NCBI GenBank assembly: GCA_016791445.1
Contig: JAEUMP010000010.1
Span: 62,001 to 126,000 of the forward strand
From: Hyphomonadaceae bacterium
GTDB lineage: Bacteria > Pseudomonadota > Alphaproteobacteria > Caulobacterales > Aquidulcibacteraceae
Direction of reading: 5' to 3'
DNA: 64,000 nt
In this document: positions 52,096 to 61,171 of the stretch, in pieces
Layout of the letters: each line of letters starts with the position of its first letter
How positions within the stretch are numbered: the stretch's first letter is position 1
Notes under the pieces: model-generated
What the model was told of the DNA's origin: nothing
Databases searched by the model: none
Seen by the model: the letters and a program-made list of their open reading frames with translations, nothing else
Position numbers and translations under genes: made by a program

Positions 52096-52887
52096 ATGCT
52101 CATCCAGGTGCCTCGCACGCCCCCGGGCGCGCCAGGTTCGCAGAACGCGGAGAACTGCAGCCCCTTCGAGGCCGGGCTCAGGCGTGACCTCGCGAGCGCT
52201 CCGATCGTGTCCTACGATTCGATGCTTGGCGGCTGGGCCAAGCGCGCCATTGACCTAACAGTAGTGCTCATTTCGCTCCCGCTCTGGTTGCCGGTGATGC
52301 TGGGCGCGGCCTTGTGGGCGAAGCTGAGGCATCCCGCCCCCGTGTTTCAGGCGCGCGAGATGGTCGGCTATGGCGGCCGCAGCTTCCAGCTGCTTGCGCT
52401 TCGCGTTGATCCGCCGTCCGCAACGATCGAGGTGCTGCGCGTTGCAGGCGATGTGGCGCCGGCGCCGGCGAACGATTGGACGCTGATCGCCAGCCAAGCC
52501 GACGATGCGCAGGCCAAGTGGCGGCGCGCGCTTTCGCGCTTGCCGATGCTGCTAAACGTGCTGCGCGGTGAGATGGCGCTGGTCGGCCCCACGCCGCTTT
52601 CACTTAAGGAAATCGAGCCGCTGAAGACTGCGCGGCGCTATTACCTCAGCGCCCGTCCCGGCGTGATCGGCGTCAGCGCCATCGTCGATGCCGACGAGGA
52701 AGAGGCGAGCCAGTACAAGCTCTATGCGTTGTCATGGTCGTTGAGCACGGATGCGCTGATCCTGTGGGATGCGCTCGATTCGTTGCTGCGGCGCGGCGAG
52801 TTGTGGAAGCCTCATCCCGGTTTGAAGGCGCGCGGCCAGGCGGCGGCAGAAGCCGCGGCGACGCGGCGTCGCGGCGCGGCGCAATAA
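52096..52887 (+). CDS. degenerate sugar-transferase homologue
   Basis: 263 residues from ATG 52096. One hydrophobic helix (AIDLTVVLISLPLWLPVMLG) and then the sugar-transferase fold: LPMLLNVLRGEMALVGPTPL (149-168) and RPGVIGVSAIVDADEE (187-202) align with LPQLWNVVRGDMSVIGPRP and RPGITGLWQVSGR of the active transferase at 46396. The active-site KFRTMxxD-E segment has become LLALRVDPPSATIEV, the DELPQ acidic pair is replaced (ALSRLPM), and the GPRP Arg is Thr. The catalytic residues are therefore missing. The stop lies 49 bases before the next glycosyltransferase gene. It is possibly a scaffold or regulatory protein. Confidence 0.75.
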   Translation: MLIQVPRTPPGAPGSQNAENCSPFEAGLRRDLASAPIVSYDSMLGGWAKRAIDLTVVLISLPLWLPVMLGAALWAKLRHPAPVFQAREMVGYGGRSFQLLALRVDPPSATIEVLRVAGDVAPAPANDWTLIASQADDAQAKWRRALSRLPMLLNVLRGEMALVGPTPLSLKEIEPLKTARRYYLSARPGVIGVSAIVDADEEEASQYKLYALSWSLSTDALILWDALDSLLRRGELWKPHPGLKARGQAAAEAAATRRRGAAQ

Positions 52888-52936
52888 GCGCCGCACGCGT
52901 CGACCATTGCCAGACTCGCGGCGCTTGCCGATAGGA

Positions 52937-54082
52937 GTGCCGCGAGGTGCGCGGGACTTGGCGGCCGATCTCATCTTCTTCGGGCACGACGCCCGCGACG
53001 CAGCGGTGCAGCGGCGCATCGGCGCGTTCGCCCAGGCCGGCGCGGACGTGCTGGCGTTCACCATGCGCCGCGGCGGCTCGATTGCGCCGGCATGGCGCAA
53101 TGTCGATCTCGGCGAGACCCGCGATGCGGCCTTCCTGCAGCGCTTGCTGGCGTTGCACCGGGCCCGGCCGGTGCTGGCGGCGCACAAAGCGGAGCTTGCC
53201 GCGGCCAGCGTATTTTACGCGCGCAATCTCGACATGGCGCTGTTGGCGCAATGGGCCAAGAGCATGAGCGGCTCGCGCGCGGCTATCGTTTACGAATGCC
53301 TCGACATTCACCGCTTCATGACGCGGCGCGATCCGCTCGGCGCGGCGATGCGCGCCATGGAACGCGACCTGTTGCGCCGTACCGCCTTGGTGGTGGTCAG
53401 CTCGCCCGCGTTCGTGCGCGAGTATTTCGACAAGGCTCAGCCAGGGGCGGCGGAGTTCATGCTGGTGGAGAACCGGCTGCCGCGCGGCTTCGCCTACGGG
53501 CCGCGTCCGAGCGGGGAAAAGCCGGTTGGTCAGCCGTTGCGCATCGGCTGGTTCGGCAATCTGCGCTGCAAGCGCAGCCTGGCGCTGCTGCTGGCGCTGG
53601 CGGATCGTTTTCCTGATCGCGTCGCTATCGAGATGCGCGGCGTGCCTGCACGCACCGAGCTGACGGATTTCGAAGCCAGCATTGCCGGGCGCGCCAATGT
53701 GCGCTTCGGCGGACGCTATGCGTGGCCAGATGATCTGGCAGCGCTCTATGCAGGCGTCGATCTGGTTTGGGCTGGCGATTTCCACGATCCTGGCGCGAAC
53801 TCGAAATGGCTGCTGCCGAACCGGCTCTACGAGGGCGGCTATTACGCCGTGCCGCCGGTCGCGCCTGCCGACAGTGAAACCGGCCGCTGGATCGGCGAGC
53901 ACGGCTTCGGTTTCCCCCTGCCAGAGCCGCTCGAACAGACGCTGCCGCACTTCCTCCAGCAGCTGCGGCCGGAGGCAATTGCTGCGGCGCGCGCCCGCAT
54001 GCTGTCGGCGCCGGAGAGCGTGTTTGTGCAGGCCGAAGACGAACTGAAGCGCGTGCTGGACGCGGCGAGGGCGCGCGCATGA
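52937..54082 (+). CDS. glycosyltransferase, GT1/GT4-like
   Basis: GT-B fold glycosyltransferase, about 381 residues if GTG 52937 is the start; TTG 52907 and TTG 52958 (GAGG ten bases upstream) are alternatives. The N-terminal Rossmann half has DLIFFGHDARDAAVQRR and VFYARNLDMALLAQW. The C-terminal donor-binding half has LRIGWFGNLRCKRSLALLL, DLAALYAGVDLVWAGDF and NRLYEGGYYAVPPVAP with WIGEHGFGFPL. It presumably adds a sugar to the lipid-linked polysaccharide precursor; donor and acceptor are unknown. Its stop overlaps the next glycosyltransferase start by four bases (ATGA). Confidence 0.8.
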   Translation: MPRGARDLAADLIFFGHDARDAAVQRRIGAFAQAGADVLAFTMRRGGSIAPAWRNVDLGETRDAAFLQRLLALHRARPVLAAHKAELAAASVFYARNLDMALLAQWAKSMSGSRAAIVYECLDIHRFMTRRDPLGAAMRAMERDLLRRTALVVVSSPAFVREYFDKAQPGAAEFMLVENRLPRGFAYGPRPSGEKPVGQPLRIGWFGNLRCKRSLALLLALADRFPDRVAIEMRGVPARTELTDFEASIAGRANVRFGGRYAWPDDLAALYAGVDLVWAGDFHDPGANSKWLLPNRLYEGGYYAVPPVAPADSETGRWIGEHGFGFPLPEPLEQTLPHFLQQLRPEAIAAARARMLSAPESVFVQAEDELKRVLDAARARA

Positions 54083-55308
54083 GCAAGCCGACCATGCTCA
54101 TGTTGCTCGGCCGCAATCCGTTCGCGGAGCGCAGCGGGCGCGCCGTGATGTTGCGCCAGCGCATTGAGCAGGCGCGCCAGCGGTTTGAAACGCACATCGT
54201 GGTTGTCGGCCATGCCAGCGGCGATGCGAGCGATGAGGGGTTGCACTTTCTGCCGATGGCGAACCCCGCAGCGATTGCCTTGAATGCGCTGCGCATGTCC
54301 GGCTTGCCGCTGCAGACATGGCTCTATCATAGCGCGCACGCCCGCGCCGAGATCGCTGCGCGCGTGCGCGAAACGGGCGCTCGGGCCATCTTCATCGACA
54401 TGTTGCGGCTGGCGCCGCTGGCCGGCGATGTGCCCAGGAGCGTTGCGCGCCTGGTCGATTACGACGACCTTCTGTCGGAGCGGTACCGTCTGGCCGCTTC
54501 GGCGGAGGACTATGACGTGATGGGCTTCCTGGCCCGCCGAGTCGGTCCGCTTGCTCCTGCGGCGCGCGCGGTGGCGGGGCCGCTGTTGCACGAGGAGGCG
54601 CGCCGGTGCGCCGCGTACGAGCACGAGATGCTGGTCCATGCCGATCTCGTGCTGTTCACCTCGCCGCGCGAGGCGCAGATGCTGGCGCGCGAAGGCGTGC
54701 ATGTGCTGGCCGCGCCGCCACTGCTTGCGCCCCATCCACGCACGGACGGTGTTGGCGAACGGCTCATCTTCCTCGGCAATCTGCGCTATGCAGAGAATAT
54801 CGTGATGCTGCGGGCGCTGGCGGATGCGGTGTCGGCGCTGGAGCAGCAGGGCGAACTCCCAGAGGACGTGACGCTCGACATCGTCGGCGAACATGCGCCC
54901 GATCTGCCGCACGCGTTCGACGCTAAACGCTTCCGTTTCATCGGCCGCATTCCCGATCTCGCTACGCTGGCCGGTGCCGGGATTTTTCTCGCGCCGGTTA
55001 TCGGCGGCACTGGCGTGAAGCTGAAAGTGTTGGACGGGCTCGCGCTAGGCTGTCCGGTGGTCGCCACGGGCAAGGCGCTTGAGGGGCTGTCGGCCCGCGC
55101 CAATCGCGACATGCTCGTGGGCGAAAGCGTCAAAGACGTGCTGCGGGCGGCGATCGCGCTGCGAAGCCGGACGGCGTTGAAAGCGAAGCTCGCAGCGCGC
55201 GGGCGCGCCTATCTTGAGCGCGCGCACGCGCCCGCTTTGGGCGATGCCATCGCCGAAGCCATGGCGAAGGCCGTCGAGCGCGCGGGCGCGCGTCAGGAGA
55301 CGCTGTAG
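54079..55308 (+). CDS. glycosyltransferase family 4-like
   Basis: 409-residue GT-B enzyme, ATG 54079 overlapping the previous stop by four bases. Landmarks are LLGRNPFAERSGRAVMLRQR at the N-terminus, and in the donor domain RLIFLGNLRYAENIVMLRAL, FRFIGRIPDLATLAGAGIFL, and the GT4-like TGVKLKVLDGLALGCPVVAT. The last segment corresponds to the E-x7-E type donor site region, although the exact Glu pair is not clear by eye. Coupled to the preceding glycosyltransferase, so two sequential sugar additions are plausible. Its 3' end overlaps the convergent wzc-like gene by 16 bases. Confidence 0.85.
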   Translation: MSKPTMLMLLGRNPFAERSGRAVMLRQRIEQARQRFETHIVVVGHASGDASDEGLHFLPMANPAAIALNALRMSGLPLQTWLYHSAHARAEIAARVRETGARAIFIDMLRLAPLAGDVPRSVARLVDYDDLLSERYRLAASAEDYDVMGFLARRVGPLAPAARAVAGPLLHEEARRCAAYEHEMLVHADLVLFTSPREAQMLAREGVHVLAAPPLLAPHPRTDGVGERLIFLGNLRYAENIVMLRALADAVSALEQQGELPEDVTLDIVGEHAPDLPHAFDAKRFRFIGRIPDLATLAGAGIFLAPVIGGTGVKLKVLDGLALGCPVVATGKALEGLSARANRDMLVGESVKDVLRAAIALRSRTALKAKLAARGRAYLERAHAPALGDAIAEAMAKAVERAGARQETL

Positions 55309-57437
55309 TACGACTTCGATTGGTAGAAGTAGAGCGAGTCCCCGTACGACTGCCAATGCGGCTGCACGCAATTGAGCGCGATGCCGAGCACCTTGCCGCC
55401 AGCGGCTTCGGTCTGTTGCACGGCGGTGCGCACCGCGCCGAGGGCCGAGCGGCCAGCGCGGGCGACGATCACACAAGTGTCGGCCTGCTTGGCCAGAATG
55501 CGCGTTTCGGCGACAGCCAGGATCGGCGCGCAATCGAGCACCACCAGATCGTAGTGAGCGCGCAGCTCGCTGATCAGGTTTTCCATCGCTTCCGAGCCGA
55601 ACACGTCGCGCGGGGTGAAGCCTGAGGTGGCCACCGGCAACACGTGCGCGTCCGAATTCGGGTCGCGCACGATCGCCGCGCGCCACGGCGCTTCGCCAGC
55701 CAGCACTTGCAGGAGGCCGACATCGGTCTCGATGTCGATCACATCGTTGATCGATTGCTTGCGCAGGTCGCAGTCGACCACGACGACGCGCTGGCCTGAC
55801 ATGGCCGCGACGCGCGCAAGGCACATCGAAATCGTCGTCTTGCCTTCGTCAGGCAAGGCCGAGGTGACGGCGACGACTTTCACCGAGAAGTCGAGCTTGG
55901 AATAGACGATCACCGTGCGCAGCACGCGCAGCGCCTCGGTGAAGGCCGACATCGGCCGGCCGACGAGGTAGCCGGAAGGGTGGCGTTCCGCGGGCGGCAT
56001 CTGCCGCATCATCTTCTTGGAGATGATCGGGATCGAAGCGATCGCCGGATAGCCGACGCGGGCTTCAAGATCGTCGGCGTTCTTCACCGATTGATCGAGG
56101 ATTTCAGCAATCACGCCGGCGCCGAGGCCGAGCATGAGGCCGAGCGCAATCGCCAGCGCCAGCGCCACGCGCAGCTGCGGCGAGGAGGGTGAGCCTGGCA
56201 GCGACGCGTAGGCGAGCAGACGCGCGTCGGAGGTGTTCAGCTGATCCTGGTCGGCGATTTCCTGATAGCGCTGCAGGTAGCTTTCATAGACTTGGCGGCT
56301 GGCCGTGGCCTCGCGCTCGAGTTCGCGCAGGCGCACGGATGCGCTGGAATTGCTGGTAACTTCGCCAGTGGCGCTGCGCAGCGAGCCTTGCAGGGTCGCA
56401 AGGCGCGCACGCGCGACCTGGACCTCGTTGCTCATGTTGATCGAAATGCGCTGGATTTCGCGCTGAATCTGCTGCTCGATATCCTGACGCTCGGCGCGGA
56501 CAGCCTGCACCGCAGGGTGCGTCGGCAGGTAGCGGTTTTCCAGATCCGACTGGCGGCGCGCAATGTCGGACTCGCGGTCGCGCAGACTGCGGATGGTTTC
56601 GGAATTGAGTGCGTTGCCGATGGTTTCCAGCGGCGCGCCGGATTGGCGCAGCTCCTGAAGCTGGCGGAAGCGGGCTTCGCGTTCGGCCAGATCGGCCTGC
56701 GCCTGCAGCACTTGCGTCTGCACGTTGCTGATCTGCTGTTCGACCAGCGGCGCGCCCTGGGCGGAGATGAGCCCCGATTGCGCCCGATAGGTTTCGGCGG
56801 CGCTTTCCTTGGCTTGCACGTCTTCGCGCAATTCGGCGAGGCGGCGGGCGAGCCAGGAATTGGCGCGCTGGGCGGTGTCGATGCGCTGATTGACCTGGCT
56901 GGCGATGTAAACGTCAGCGTAGGTGTTGGCGATCAGCTGAGCGCGCGCCGGGTCGGTCGAGCGCGCTTGGATTTCGATCACGTAGGTGCCGCCGCGGCGG
57001 CGCACGTCGAGCGCGCCAGCGAGGCTGCCGGCGATCTGGTCCGGGCTGGCGTTGGATCCCTGATTGCGCGCTTGCATGCCGAGCGCGGTGGCGAGTTCGC
57101 CCATCAGCGCCGGCGAGCGCAGCAGCTCGATTTCGGAATCGATCGCTTGCGATTGCAGCGGCAGCGAGCCCATCACCGCTTCGGAGTTCAGCACGCGCTC
57201 CTGGCGGGGATTGATGATGAGCAGCGAGGTGGCGCTGTAGCTCGGCGTCCGCATCATCAGGAACGCGAACGCCACGACCATCGCCGTTACGCCCACGATC
57301 GCCATGATTAACGCGCGTCTGCGCAGCATCTGCAGCGCGGCGGTGACGCCGAACAGTTCGGCTAAGCCCTGAGGCGCCGCACTTGAGGGATATCCTGGCG
57401 GGCCGCTGGCGGGAGTCTCGTTGTTCATCATATTCAT
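55293..57437 (-). CDS. polysaccharide co-polymerase / BY-kinase (Wzc-type)
   Basis: 714 residues. An N-terminal helix (RALIMAIVGVTAMVVAFAFL, about 41-60) and a Wzz domain with YSATSLLIINPRQERVLNSE begin the protein; a long periplasmic coiled-coil (about 180-400) follows, with a second membrane helix (LALAIALGLMLGLGAGVIAE). The BY-kinase domain has Walker A ALPDEGKTT with Lys533, A' VVVVDCDLR and B LVVLDCAP, all intact. The C-terminus has a Tyr cluster (SYGDSLYFYQSKSYYSVS, five Tyr). It controls chain length and export through autophosphorylation. Downstream on the strand of the Wza-like gene. Confidence 0.9.
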   Translation of the reverse strand: MNMMNNETPASGPPGYPSSAAPQGLAELFGVTAALQMLRRRALIMAIVGVTAMVVAFAFLMMRTPSYSATSLLIINPRQERVLNSEAVMGSLPLQSQAIDSEIELLRSPALMGELATALGMQARNQGSNASPDQIAGSLAGALDVRRRGGTYVIEIQARSTDPARAQLIANTYADVYIASQVNQRIDTAQRANSWLARRLAELREDVQAKESAAETYRAQSGLISAQGAPLVEQQISNVQTQVLQAQADLAEREARFRQLQELRQSGAPLETIGNALNSETIRSLRDRESDIARRQSDLENRYLPTHPAVQAVRAERQDIEQQIQREIQRISINMSNEVQVARARLATLQGSLRSATGEVTSNSSASVRLRELEREATASRQVYESYLQRYQEIADQDQLNTSDARLLAYASLPGSPSSPQLRVALALAIALGLMLGLGAGVIAEILDQSVKNADDLEARVGYPAIASIPIISKKMMRQMPPAERHPSGYLVGRPMSAFTEALRVLRTVIVYSKLDFSVKVVAVTSALPDEGKTTISMCLARVAAMSGQRVVVVDCDLRKQSINDVIDIETDVGLLQVLAGEAPWRAAIVRDPNSDAHVLPVATSGFTPRDVFGSEAMENLISELRAHYDLVVLDCAPILAVAETRILAKQADTCVIVARAGRSALGAVRTAVQQTEAAGGKVLGIALNCVQPHWQSYGDSLYFYQSKSYYSVS

Positions 57438-57597
57438 TGGCGCACACTGGCCCTTTGCACGCGCGGGCTAACGCCGGAGAATGGGCGCAAGCTAGCACAG
57501 CACTTAGGCTCGCGCCGTCCTCCAGGCGAGCACCATGCACGGTCCGCGCCGGAGATTTTCGATCAGTGGCTGCGGGCCGTGCACATGTGCGACAAAA

Positions 57598-58176
57598 TCA
57601 GAACAGCCGTTCACCGATGCGGATGGTGTCGCCCGGCAGGACCGGCGTGGCGATGGATAGCTGAACCACCCGTTCCTCGGTCTCATTCGCGTGGCGGATG
57701 TAGACGCGGCTCTGGTTCGCCCGATAGGTGAATCCGCCCGCGGTGGCGACCGCGTTCAGGACCGTGAGGCTGGCCGAATAGGGGTACGTGCCTGGGCGCT
57801 GCACTTCGCCAAGGATGAAGAATGGCCGGTAATTGGCGACTTCCACGCTGACATTGGGCTGGCGGATGAATTGGCTCAGCGCCTGTTGCAGCGAGGTGGT
57901 GAATTCAGGGATGGTGAGCCCTGCGGCATGCACCTCGCCGACCAGCGGGTAGGCGATCATGCCCTGCGACCCGACCAGGTACTGGCCGGTCAGTTCAGCC
58001 TCGTTGAACACGGTGATGCGCAGCTGGTCGCCGGGGCCGAGGCGATATTCGGCAGTCTCCGCTTCGGCCAGTGGCGTGCTGGGCATGGTCGCGCACGCGC
58101 CAAGCGCGGTTGCGCCAGCACCGAACAGAAGCCCACGCAACAGGGCGCGGCGATTGTGCCAAATCGGCTCAGACAT
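57598..58176 (-). CDS. polysaccharide export lipoprotein (Wza/GumB-like)
   Basis: 192-residue outer-membrane export protein from ATG 58176, preceded by GGGAGG. Basic N-terminus RRALLRGLLFG and lipobox LGACAT, Cys near 28. A Poly_export domain follows: EYRLGPGDQLRITVFNEAEL and QGMIAYPLVGEVHAAGLTIP (about 43-95), then one SLBB domain NYRPFFILGEVQRPGTYPY with VLNAVATAGGFTYRANQSRV. It lacks the C-terminal trans-membrane helix of E. coli Wza, like the short GumB/ExoF-type proteins. It precedes the Wzc-like gene on the same strand, the usual export pair. Confidence 0.88.
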   Translation of the reverse strand: MSEPIWHNRRALLRGLLFGAGATALGACATMPSTPLAEAETAEYRLGPGDQLRITVFNEAELTGQYLVGSQGMIAYPLVGEVHAAGLTIPEFTTSLQQALSQFIRQPNVSVEVANYRPFFILGEVQRPGTYPYSASLTVLNAVATAGGFTYRANQSRVYIRHANETEERVVQLSIATPVLPGDTIRIGERLF

Positions 58177-58298
58177 CAGAGGAACCTCCCGGGGCGGGTT
58201 ACGAGCGACAGGTATGCCGCAAAGAACTGGCCGGACCGATAATCTAACGCGGTCCGCGACAAATTTCCGCGCCCGGCGTCCGCGGCGCCAGCACCAAG

Positions 58299-59252
58299 TC
58301 AATGCGCTTGGCGCGGGGAAAGGGGCGGCCATGCGGCAAGCTTGGCCGGCCCGCGCAGCCAGACTTGCTCGGCCAGCTTGCCGGCCAGGTAAAGCGCGGT
58401 CGCAGGCGAGGTGAAGGTGGATAAGGCCTGGCCCGCGCTGCGCTGCTTCACCGCCGTGATCAGCCGGCGCCATTGCAGGCGCTCATCGACGCTTTGCCAA
58501 TGGCGGCGGACTGCCCGCCGCTCGGTTGCACTCAGGTGCAGCGTTGCGAGATCATCGTCGCAGTCGCGCAGCGCCTGCAATTCGCGTTCGCCGTGCGCCC
58601 GGCTCAGCGAACCTTCGCGTTCGACGGAAACATAGCCGGCCTCGCCGCAGACGGCGAAGCGCGCGCCAAGCGCGAGCGCGCGGGCGTAGAACTCGTAGTC
58701 TTCGCCAAGTCGCATGTCCTCGCGATAGCGCATGGCGTGCTGCGTGATGAAGCTGCGCCGCAGCAGCGGCTTCATGAAGCCGAGATGCAGCCCCGTTCGT
58801 TCGCTTGCATTGCCCAGGACAAACGCGGCGAAGCTGAGCTGGCGCGGCTGCAGCGGCTGGGCGCTCCAGGCCGGTGCAGCGCCGGGCCAGGGCGTGCGGA
58901 TCAGCGTATCGGCGATGAAATCATGATCGGCGGCGATTGCATGCAATGCGCGCAGGCGGCCCGGCAGCATGTAATCATCCGCGTCCAGGATCGTGATCCA
59001 CGGCGCGCTCGTGGCGGCGATGCCGCGGTTCCGCGCCGCCGCTGGCCCGGCGTTCTTCTCAATCGCGATGACACGCACGCGGCTATCGCGCGCAGCCAAT
59101 GTATGCGCCAGCGCCAAGGTCCCATCGCCGGAGGCGTCATCAATGACGCAGACCTCCGCCGTCTCTGGCTGATCAAGCGCTGACAGCACCGCGCGTTCCA
59201 GCGTGGCTTCCGCGTTGTACGCGGCGATCAAGACGGTGCTGTTGGCGCTCAT
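58299..59252 (-). CDS. glycosyltransferase family 2
   Basis: 317-residue GT-A glycosyltransferase from ATG 59252. Motifs: TVLIAAYNAEATLERAV at the start, VCVIDDASGDGTLALA for UDP-sugar binding, NAGPAAARNRGIA, and the metal-binding LDADDYMLPGRL (DxD region). The C-terminal region has a basic helix and short hydrophobic segments (SPATALYLAGKLAEQVWL) that may associate with the membrane. Seven bases separate it from the GH16 gene upstream, so they are one transcript. Donor and acceptor are unknown. Confidence 0.87.
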   Translation of the reverse strand: MSANSTVLIAAYNAEATLERAVLSALDQPETAEVCVIDDASGDGTLALAHTLAARDSRVRVIAIEKNAGPAAARNRGIAATSAPWITILDADDYMLPGRLRALHAIAADHDFIADTLIRTPWPGAAPAWSAQPLQPRQLSFAAFVLGNASERTGLHLGFMKPLLRRSFITQHAMRYREDMRLGEDYEFYARALALGARFAVCGEAGYVSVEREGSLSRAHGERELQALRDCDDDLATLHLSATERRAVRRHWQSVDERLQWRRLITAVKQRSAGQALSTFTSPATALYLAGKLAEQVWLRGPAKLAAWPPLSPRQAH

Positions 59253-59259
59253 TACAATG

Positions 59260-60042
59260 TCATTGCGGGTTCGCGCAGAGGGAACGACCCTCGTACACGG
59301 GCGCATAAGCGATGCACGTCACTTGCAGCCGCCAGGGCGCTTCTGAAGGAATAATGGGGCCGAGCCAGTCGTTTAGCGTCTCGGTGTTCCAGAGATGCAG
59401 ATAGAGCCGCTGTTCGCGCCGCGGCATTGGCCCATCGGCGGATGTCGCCTCGTGCAGCAATTGCCCGTCGGCGTACCAGCGGATCGCGTTCGCCGTCCAT
59501 TCGAACGCGTAGGTGTGCTGGCCGTCTGCGGCGTCGAACGGCAACGGCACGGTGGTGATTTGCCGCCGCCCGCCGCGATAGCGGGTAAATTGAATCGAAC
59601 GCGTGTCGCGGCCGAGGATCTCGATGTCGATTTCGTCCCACGTATTTTCGCTGCTTGGCCGCGTATAGGTGAAGAAGCCGGTGACCAGACCAGAGCCGCG
59701 CGGCGCCTGCAGCCGGGTTTCAAAATAGCCGTAGTGAAAGACGTCTTCCGACTGCAGTTCGCCCGATGAGTATGGCTTGTCGCCGTCGCGCGCGGGCGCA
59801 AGCGTGATCTCGATGCCGCGGGGCGCTTTTCTGATTTGAGAGGTGCGCCAATCGTTGGCGGTCCAGTCGCCATTGGTCCAACCATCGGACACGCGCCAGC
59901 GCGCCTCATCGATGCTGGTGAAGGTGTCGACGAACGCGGCGGGCGCGTTGGCGGGGTCGCGCTGTTCGGCGCCTGCGCCGGGGCCGCAAGCCGCCGCCAG
60001 CATGGCGAGCGTCGAAAACAGGAAGAAGCGGGCGGTTTGCAT
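59260..60042 (-). CDS. glycoside hydrolase family 16 lipoprotein
   Basis: 260 residues. Lipoprotein signal FFLFSTLAMLAAACGPG, lipobox LAAAC. The mature GH16 beta-jelly-roll has FHYGYFETRLQAPRGSGLVT and the catalytic ENTWDEIDIEILGRD (E-x-D-x-E, nucleophile and acid/base intact), then HTYAFEWTANAIRWYADGQLL. GH16 enzymes cleave beta-1,3/1,4-glucans or galactans. Within a polysaccharide locus it may trim, release or process the exported polymer in the envelope. It is immediately upstream of the GT2 gene on the same strand. Confidence 0.88.
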   Translation of the reverse strand: MQTARFFLFSTLAMLAAACGPGAGAEQRDPANAPAAFVDTFTSIDEARWRVSDGWTNGDWTANDWRTSQIRKAPRGIEITLAPARDGDKPYSSGELQSEDVFHYGYFETRLQAPRGSGLVTGFFTYTRPSSENTWDEIDIEILGRDTRSIQFTRYRGGRRQITTVPLPFDAADGQHTYAFEWTANAIRWYADGQLLHEATSADGPMPRREQRLYLHLWNTETLNDWLGPIIPSEAPWRLQVTCIAYAPVYEGRSLCANPQ

Positions 60043-60114
60043 CGTTTAAGTGTGCCACAGCGCAGGCGGCGAACGCCAGCGATAGAGACCCTTAGGTGTT
60101 GGCGGCGGCGGCGT

Positions 60115-61020
60115 TCAACCGGCGGTGCTGCGGATTAACCGTTCTACGTCGTTGGCGACGCCTTCTTCGGCGCCGGTCAGGCTTGCATTGAGGCGGATAT
60201 GCGCGTCCTTCGCTGAGGCGAACAGCACGACACCGCCCGGATTGCGCGCGATTGCCGTGCGCATCAGCAACTGGGCGAGTTGGCGGCGCGTCTCCTCCGA
60301 GCTCGTTGGCCGCGCCGCCAGTCCGTGTTTGGCGGCAAACTCCGGATCAAGCTGGTCAAACGCCGCCTGCAGGCGTTCGCCGAGAACCGAGTGCAAGATG
60401 ACGCGCGCCGGGCGGAAGGCGCTGATATCGGTTTGGATCAGCGAGGCGCAGGGAATTTGCACAATATCGAACAGCGTCTCGTGGCTTCGTTGCAGCGCGA
60501 GCGTGTGTGCCGCCGAGGTGGCGAGTCCAATGGCGCGGATGCGGCCCTGGCGCTTCATAGTCTGCAGCAGCGCCGCCAGTTCGTCCGACATCTGCGCCGG
60601 CTCGATCTCGTGCAACAGCAGGGCGTCGAGGTAATCAGCGCCGAGTTCGGTCAAGCTCTTGCGCACGCTCGCTTCGACGGCGGCAGGGCTGAATCGGCCA
60701 AAGCGCGGCTCGCCCAGGCGCGCAACGGCGCGAAGGCTGGGCGCAACGCGGGCGAACGCACGGCCCCACCGGCTTGGCGGTTCGATCCCTGCCTTGCTGA
60801 CGATAACCATGCTGTCGCGCTTGCCGCGCGCCATTTGACCCAGCAGGGCCTCGGTGCGGCCGTGGCCGTACATCCGGGCTGTGTCGAAGTGGCGGATGCC
60901 GTATTCATGGGCGAGGTCGAGCAGGCGAACGGCCTCGCGCGCAGGCATCGCGGCCAAGGCCGCGGTCCCGAATCCGATCTCAGCACCGCCGGTCCGGAGC
61001 GATTCTGGGCCTGCCTTCAC
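60115..61020 (-). CDS. aldo/keto reductase
   Basis: 301-residue NAD(P)H-dependent aldo/keto reductase. TIM-barrel features: EIGFGTAALAAMPAREAVRL, GIRHFDTARMYGHGRTEALL with catalytic Asp and Tyr, VIVSKAGIE with Lys and LLLHEIEP with His, giving the full Asp-Tyr-Lys-His tetrad. The C-terminal cofactor region is less canonical (GGVVLFASAKDAHIRLNA). The GH16 gene follows 72 bases downstream on the same strand. It could make a modified nucleotide sugar or a general carbonyl reduction; not decidable. Confidence 0.85.
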   Translation of the reverse strand: MKAGPESLRTGGAEIGFGTAALAAMPAREAVRLLDLAHEYGIRHFDTARMYGHGRTEALLGQMARGKRDSMVIVSKAGIEPPSRWGRAFARVAPSLRAVARLGEPRFGRFSPAAVEASVRKSLTELGADYLDALLLHEIEPAQMSDELAALLQTMKRQGRIRAIGLATSAAHTLALQRSHETLFDIVQIPCASLIQTDISAFRPARVILHSVLGERLQAAFDQLDPEFAAKHGLAARPTSSEETRRQLAQLLMRTAIARNPGGVVLFASAKDAHIRLNASLTGAEEGVANDVERLIRSTAG

Positions 61021-61171
61021 TCTCTGCTCCGAAAGAACTCACCGCTCCAAGCCAGACTTGGCTTGCATCGACCTAGCGCTCCCGTAGCTTCTGCCAACTC
61101 AACAAGCGCGTGAGAGTGAAAATCTCTTGCGAGAGGGGAAAGCAAATTTTGCACCGCGGTGGCTCGTAAGC

